8,799 nt of DNA, from the NCBI GenBank assembly GCA_020720565.1, contig DYOK01000112.1, positions 1-8,799 of the forward strand. The letters run 5' to 3'. Numbering within the stretch: position 1 is the first letter of the stretch; every line of letters starts with the position of its first letter. The position numbers and the translations under genes were made by a program. Below, piece by piece: positions 6,122-8,799 of this stretch. This DNA is from Acetofilamentum sp. GTDB taxonomy: Bacteria; Bacteroidota; Bacteroidia; Bacteroidales; JAFGXI01. The notes under the pieces were generated by a model that saw only the letters and a list, made by a program, of their open reading frames with translations, did no database searches and was not told the DNA's origin.

Positions 6122-6178
6122 TTTAGCAGAAAAATAATTAAGCCTTTTTTATTAAGTTAGAAGATTAATAAATTGTCA

Positions 6179-6210
6179 GTTACAAAATAAGAAATAGGTC
6201 GAAGACCTTA
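6179..6210 (+). repeat. Copy of the dispersed repeat just before a start codon
   Basis: It begins GTTACAAAATAAGAAATAGG and contains the perfect core AGGTC-GAA-GACCT at 6196-6208. It ends 11 bases before the ATG at 6222, so the hairpin would sit at the usual ribosome-entry position of that mRNA if transcription starts upstream. Confidence 0.7.
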
Positions 6211-6221
6211 AAACATCAAAA

Positions 6222-7025
6222 ATGAAATCAATTTTTAACATTGCTACGTTTTTATTGCTGTTCAATTACACCTTGACACAAGCACAAACTCCGTCCGATT
6301 CGGTTACCATTAAAAAACACTACTACTCGTATGGTGGCGAGCAGATATTTTCATTTGTTCAAAACGAGAATTATAACGAAAAAACCAGTTTGCGATTTTC
6401 GATGTGGTATCATGCACAATATCACTTTCATTACGACTTTAGTTCGTTTATGGGTGTTTTTACGGGCATTGGTTCTCGAAATATTGGATACACGTCTAAT
6501 CCTACAAATAATAATTTGTATGTCGAAAATTTAACTGAATCACAAAGTGGTCAATATGTCATGATTTCTGATGCCAATGATACCAAAGAGATGACGACCA
6601 TTAAGCGTCGAGCTTATACCATTGGCTTTCCCTTAGCGTTTAAGTTCGGAAATCTCAAAAAAGGAGCGTATTTGTTTATGGGTGGCGAAATTGAATTCCC
6701 GTTTCACTTTAAAACCAAAGTATGGCTCGATAACAGAAAGGAATTTAAAAACTCGGAGTGGTTTAGCAAGCAAACCAGTTTGTATTTGCTCTCTGCATTT
6801 GGTGGGATACAATTCCCATGGGGAGCGAATGTTAAATTTAAATATTACTTTACAGATTTTATGAACCCTGAGTATAAGCTCGAAAGTGGAGAAAAACCAT
6901 ACGAAAGCTACAAATCGCACATTATGTATGTCTCGTTTGGGTTCAATCTGTATAGTGCTAAACGTGCTGTTAAGAAATTACAATCCATCGATTCGATGGA
7001 AAACCAACCTGAGTACAAATTGTAA
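6222..7025 (+). CDS. Exported protein of unknown function, probable outer-membrane beta-barrel
   Basis: I do not recognise the family. The first 21 residues (MKSIFNIATFLLLFNYTLTQA) are a clear signal peptide with a likely cut after A21. The mature part, about 245 residues, is rich in alternating aromatic and polar strands: SLRFSMWYHAQYHFHYDF (56-73), FMGVFTGIGSRNIGY (76-90), YTIGFPLAFKFG (132-143), AYLFMGGEIEFPF (149-161), LYLLSAFGGIQFPWGANVKFKYYF (187-210) and IMYVSFGFNLY (234-244). Strand pairs with short turns are what a small outer-membrane beta-barrel shows. The last 23 residues are hydrophilic, so the barrel strand is not at the very C-terminus. The region about 91-128 is loop-like and Asn-rich. 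A dispersed repeat lies directly upstream and a hairpin downstream, so the gene may be a separate transcription unit. Confidence 0.85.
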   Translation: MKSIFNIATFLLLFNYTLTQAQTPSDSVTIKKHYYSYGGEQIFSFVQNENYNEKTSLRFSMWYHAQYHFHYDFSSFMGVFTGIGSRNIGYTSNPTNNNLYVENLTESQSGQYVMISDANDTKEMTTIKRRAYTIGFPLAFKFGNLKKGAYLFMGGEIEFPFHFKTKVWLDNRKEFKNSEWFSKQTSLYLLSAFGGIQFPWGANVKFKYYFTDFMNPEYKLESGEKPYESYKSHIMYVSFGFNLYSAKRAVKKLQSIDSMENQPEYKL

Positions 7026-7093
7026 ATTTCGATTATTCGTTAGGTTTCTATTTGTATGTGGTCTTTTTTATGGACAATTAATTTTTAAAGGTG

Positions 7094-7115
7094 AAAAACT
7101 TAGGTGTTAGTTTTT
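7094..7115 (+). terminator. Candidate terminator after the beta-barrel gene
   Basis: AAAAACT (7094-7100) and AGTTTTT (7109-7115) form a perfect 7-bp stem around an 8-base loop, the 3' arm ending in a run of five T. The stem has only one G-C pair, so it is weak; its position 70 bases after the stop codon at 7025 supports the call. The remaining 7116-7272 shows no gene or clear RNA. Confidence 0.3.
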
Positions 7116-7272
7116 AAAAACATTAAAAAAAGCTAAAAAACTTACCTTAAATCATATAACCCAATGAAACATCCATACAAAATCAATATTGTCACACTAC
7201 TGGTCCACCAGAATTTTTGGGCAGGGTGATTCATCGGGACGAGGAGATTAAAATTATACAAAACACGCCCTA

Positions 7273-7299
7273 TTCCCCCTTTTGGGGGGTAGGGGGCTA
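7273..7299 (+). repeat. Paired G-tract element, copy 2
   Basis: CCCCC at 7275-7279 can pair with the G-tract at 7284-7289 across TTTT to form a strong hairpin; TA, GGGGG and CTA follow. The element ends 11 bases before the ATG at 7311. It corresponds to copy 1 at 5507-5533, and in both cases the G-tracts lie on the coding strand just upstream of a start codon. Confidence 0.6.
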
Positions 7300-7310
7300 A
7301 TTATAAACCA

Positions 7311-8009
7311 ATGAATTTAAAAAAATCAGATTTAATTTTTGTAGGAATATTTTTGTTCTTATTTGTACCCTTCTTTTTGTCCGATAAGCTCTACAATTGG
7401 TATATGTTGGCTAACGACCAGCATGGTATGTGGATGAGTTTTGCAAAATTCGCGATTCTAGCTACAATGGGAGAGGCTTTAGGATTAAGAATAAAAACGG
7501 GTTATTATAATGCGATGGGATTCGGCTTGCTACCAAGAGCCTTTGTTTGGGGCTTTTTAGGTTTAACAATCAAGTTAGCTTTTGTAGTTTTCGCGAGTGG
7601 TTCGCCTGTATTCCTTTCTTATTTGGGAATGGAGTCAGCACCAATGGCAATCAAATCTAAGATTTTTACTCTCGATAAGCTGCTCACTGCTTTTAGTATC
7701 AGTGTTTTAATGAACATGATTTACGCCCCAGTGATGATGACGCTCCATAAAATAACCGATACCCATATTGTGGAGCATGGAGGGCGTATGGTGGCTTTAC
7801 TTAAGCCCATTCGATTCGCCCAGATACTTCGCAATATTAATTGGGACGTGCAGTGGAATTTTGTATTCAAAAAGACCATCCCATTTTTTTGGATTCCGGC
7901 ACACACCATCACATTTATTCTTCCGTCACAATTTCAGGTATTGTTTGCCGCATTGTTGGGCATTGTTTTGGGCGTGATTTTGTCTGTGGCTGCAAAAAGC
8001 AATAAGTAA
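7311..8009 (+). CDS. Polytopic membrane protein, possibly Mpv17/PMP22-like
   Basis: This 232-residue inner-membrane protein has about six hydrophobic segments: 8-24, 42-57, 74-96, 123-145, 187-204 and 207-226. The C-terminal part, NFVFKKTIPFFWIPAHTI (183-200) then TFILPSQFQVLFAALLGIVLGVILS (201-225), follows the spacing of the Mpv17/PMP22 pattern (W, P, then F and P, an arginine or glutamine region, ending in LS). NMIYAPVMMTLHK (135-147) and RIKTGYYNAMGFGLLPRAFVWGFLGL (60-85) also fall where that family has D-Q-x-x-x-x-P and G-x-x-x-G-P-x-x-H-x-W-Y, but several key residues differ. Mpv17 relatives form channel-like membrane proteins in eukaryotes; a bacterial function is not known to me. The homology claim is tentative, the coding call firm. 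The G-tract element lies immediately upstream. Confidence 0.85.
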   Translation: MNLKKSDLIFVGIFLFLFVPFFLSDKLYNWYMLANDQHGMWMSFAKFAILATMGEALGLRIKTGYYNAMGFGLLPRAFVWGFLGLTIKLAFVVFASGSPVFLSYLGMESAPMAIKSKIFTLDKLLTAFSISVLMNMIYAPVMMTLHKITDTHIVEHGGRMVALLKPIRFAQILRNINWDVQWNFVFKKTIPFFWIPAHTITFILPSQFQVLFAALLGIVLGVILSVAAKSNK

Positions 8010-8020
8010 GTGGTTAGAAT

Positions 8021-8097
8021 AATTAAATGTCGTGTTTTTAAACTAGAGTACTGACAAATAGATAGTTACAAAAGTAATAAATAGGTCGAAGACCTTA
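8021..8097 (+). repeat. Second long copy of the dispersed repeat
   Basis: This 77-base copy is the partner of 3697-3774 (about 91% identity over the full length, including the lead-in AATTAAATGTCG and TTTAAACTAGAGTA). The core AGGTC-GAA-GACCT is at 8083-8095. It starts 11 bases after the stop of the membrane-protein gene; unlike most copies, no plus-strand gene follows it, since rnpB comes next on the minus strand. Bases 8098-8278 hold only a small hairpin (GCTAA/TTAGC near 8226-8241). Confidence 0.75.
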
Positions 8098-8278
8098 GTT
8101 TACAAAAATTGTCGATTGTTATTCTTGTATTATCACATCGCCATTTGCTGCTTTAAATCAAAGCATTAGACCTTGCATTTATTATGCAACAGGTAATTGA
8201 TCAAACACAATATTTTTATTCGTAGCGCTAAGTTTGTTTAGCCTAATGCGAATTTAGAGCATACACAATGTGAAAAAA

Positions 8279-8606
8279 AACAGCAAGCCTATAAGCCAAG
8301 TTCTGTAATACCTTTCGGTACCTTCTGTCATTTATCTATTCGACCTACCCCTTTGCCTCGGGCGAGTAGCCCTCAAACGCAAATATACATGGTCTTTCAA
8401 CTCGAAAGGCAGGCAGCTGTATATGTCGCCATACACACTGGTGGGCACTTATTCCACCTTCTCACCCTTACCAAATTGCTTTGGCGGTTATTTTCTTCCC
8501 TGCTCCTATACCTTCGCAGACATCTCTCATTTCGAGAGCTCGATACTCTGTGTTGCCCGGACTTTCCTCACTATATCATATAGCGCGACAGAACGGCTTG
8601 CTGTTT
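8279..8606 (-). ncRNA. rnpB: RNase P RNA, catalytic subunit of RNase P
   Basis: RNase P RNA cleaves the 5' leader from precursor tRNAs together with the RnpA protein. Read on the minus strand, the universally conserved 5' segment GAGGAAAGTCCGGGC lies at 8569-8555, and the 3' segment ACAGAACTTGGCTTATAGGC at 8306-8287. Helix P1 is formed by AACAGCAAGCC at the 5' end (8605-8595) and GGCTTGCTGTT at the 3' end (8289-8279), a perfect 11-bp pairing that fixes the boundaries. Between them AGGGTGAGAAGGTGG and GAGGCAAAGGGGTAGG with the ACAGAAGGTACC element match bacterial type A core regions. The RNA is about 328 bases. A run of eight T (8280-8273) directly after P1 is the likely end of transcription. 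Open reading frames on the plus strand here are shadows of this gene. Confidence 0.96.
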
Positions 8607-8608
8607 TG

Positions 8609-8640
8609 CAAAATTACATTAATTAAACTTAAATGAGCAA
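8609..8640 (-). promoter_or_regulatory. Promoter of rnpB
   Basis: On the minus strand TTG at 8640-8638 is followed after 21 bases by TAATTTTG at 8616-8609, an exact TAnnTTTG -7 box. The box ends three to four bases before the 5' strand of helix P1, which places the transcription start at about 8606-8605, in agreement with the RNA structure. Confidence 0.75.
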
Positions 8641-8690
8641 TCAGTTTAATATTAATGGGAAAATTGTAACTATTACGTCATTTACAGCTC

Positions 8691-8707
8691 CTTAGAATTT
8701 TTCTAAG
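8691..8707. other. Small perfect hairpin in the gene-free right end
   Basis: CTTAGAA (8691-8697) pairs fully with TTCTAAG (8701-8707) across TTT. On the plus strand it is followed by CGGATTTATTTTTTG, a T-rich tract such as a terminator would have, but no plus-strand gene ends nearby. It could block readthrough toward a gene beyond the window. The rest of 8641-8799 is AT-rich and shows nothing else I can name. Confidence 0.35.
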
Positions 8708-8799
8708 CGGATTTATTTTTTGAATTAAATTAATTTATTTTGAAAATTTAGATTCCAAAAATTGAATATTAAACTTGATTATATCGACTAAAACGTTCT

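Noticed and set aside
7164..7229. 21-residue open frame starting MKHPYKINIV upstream of the membrane protein
   Set aside because: No initiation signal or recognisable feature; too short to support.
8353..8626. Overlapping plus-strand open reading frames of 67-76 residues
   Set aside because: They lie entirely or mostly over the minus-strand RNase P RNA, whose conserved segments and P1 pairing explain the sequence; the translations look like no protein.

Overview
The window reads as a chromosomal segment of a low-GC member of the phylum Bacteroidota. The evidence is promoters of the Bacteroidetes type (TTG, about 20 bases, TAnnTTTG), no strong Shine-Dalgarno sites, a 407-residue QueA, a DUF2027/Smr protein, a sugar-kinase-like protein fused to a RapZ C-terminal domain, and a DUF6364 antitoxin next to a PIN toxin. 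I would not name a genus. The content is mostly conserved core genes in an unusually repeat-rich intergenic setting. I see no phage, transposase, CRISPR array, tRNA or rRNA.

Layout, left to right. Bases 1-350 hold no gene, only a strong hairpin between TTTGTGT-type repeats. queA (351-1574) is on the minus strand. Divergent from it across a 109-base promoter region is a two-gene toxin-antitoxin operon: a DUF6364/ribbon-helix-helix-like antitoxin (1684-1941) and a PIN ribonuclease toxin (1942-2355) that abut with no spacer. After a palindromic repeat element (2380-2493) come, all on the plus strand: a DUF2027/Smr protein (2574-3641), a phosphotransferase-RapZ C-terminal fusion (3956-5389, TTG start), a YqgE/AlgH protein (5537-6121), an exported probable beta-barrel protein (6222-7025) and a six-helix membrane protein with a weak Mpv17/PMP22 resemblance (7311-8009). 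The RNase P RNA gene rnpB lies on the minus strand (8279-8606) with its own promoter. The last 190 bases hold no gene that I can see, only a small hairpin.

The plus-strand genes are separated by roughly 100-315 bases and do not look like one tight operon. Several gaps carry the same short dispersed repeat, whose core is a perfect 5-bp stem closed by a GAA loop (AGGTC-GAA-GACCT). Seven copies or decayed copies are visible, including a 78-base pair of copies about 91% identical and 4.3 kb apart. A second repeat, a paired G-tract element, precedes two genes.

The most testable observations are the dispersed GAA-loop repeat, a perfect 9-bp inverted repeat that brackets the toxin-antitoxin promoter from its -33 element to the start codon, a probable leaderless queA transcript, and the kinase-RapZ fusion without a nucleotidyltransferase partner in view. 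I did not find a clearly novel multi-gene system.
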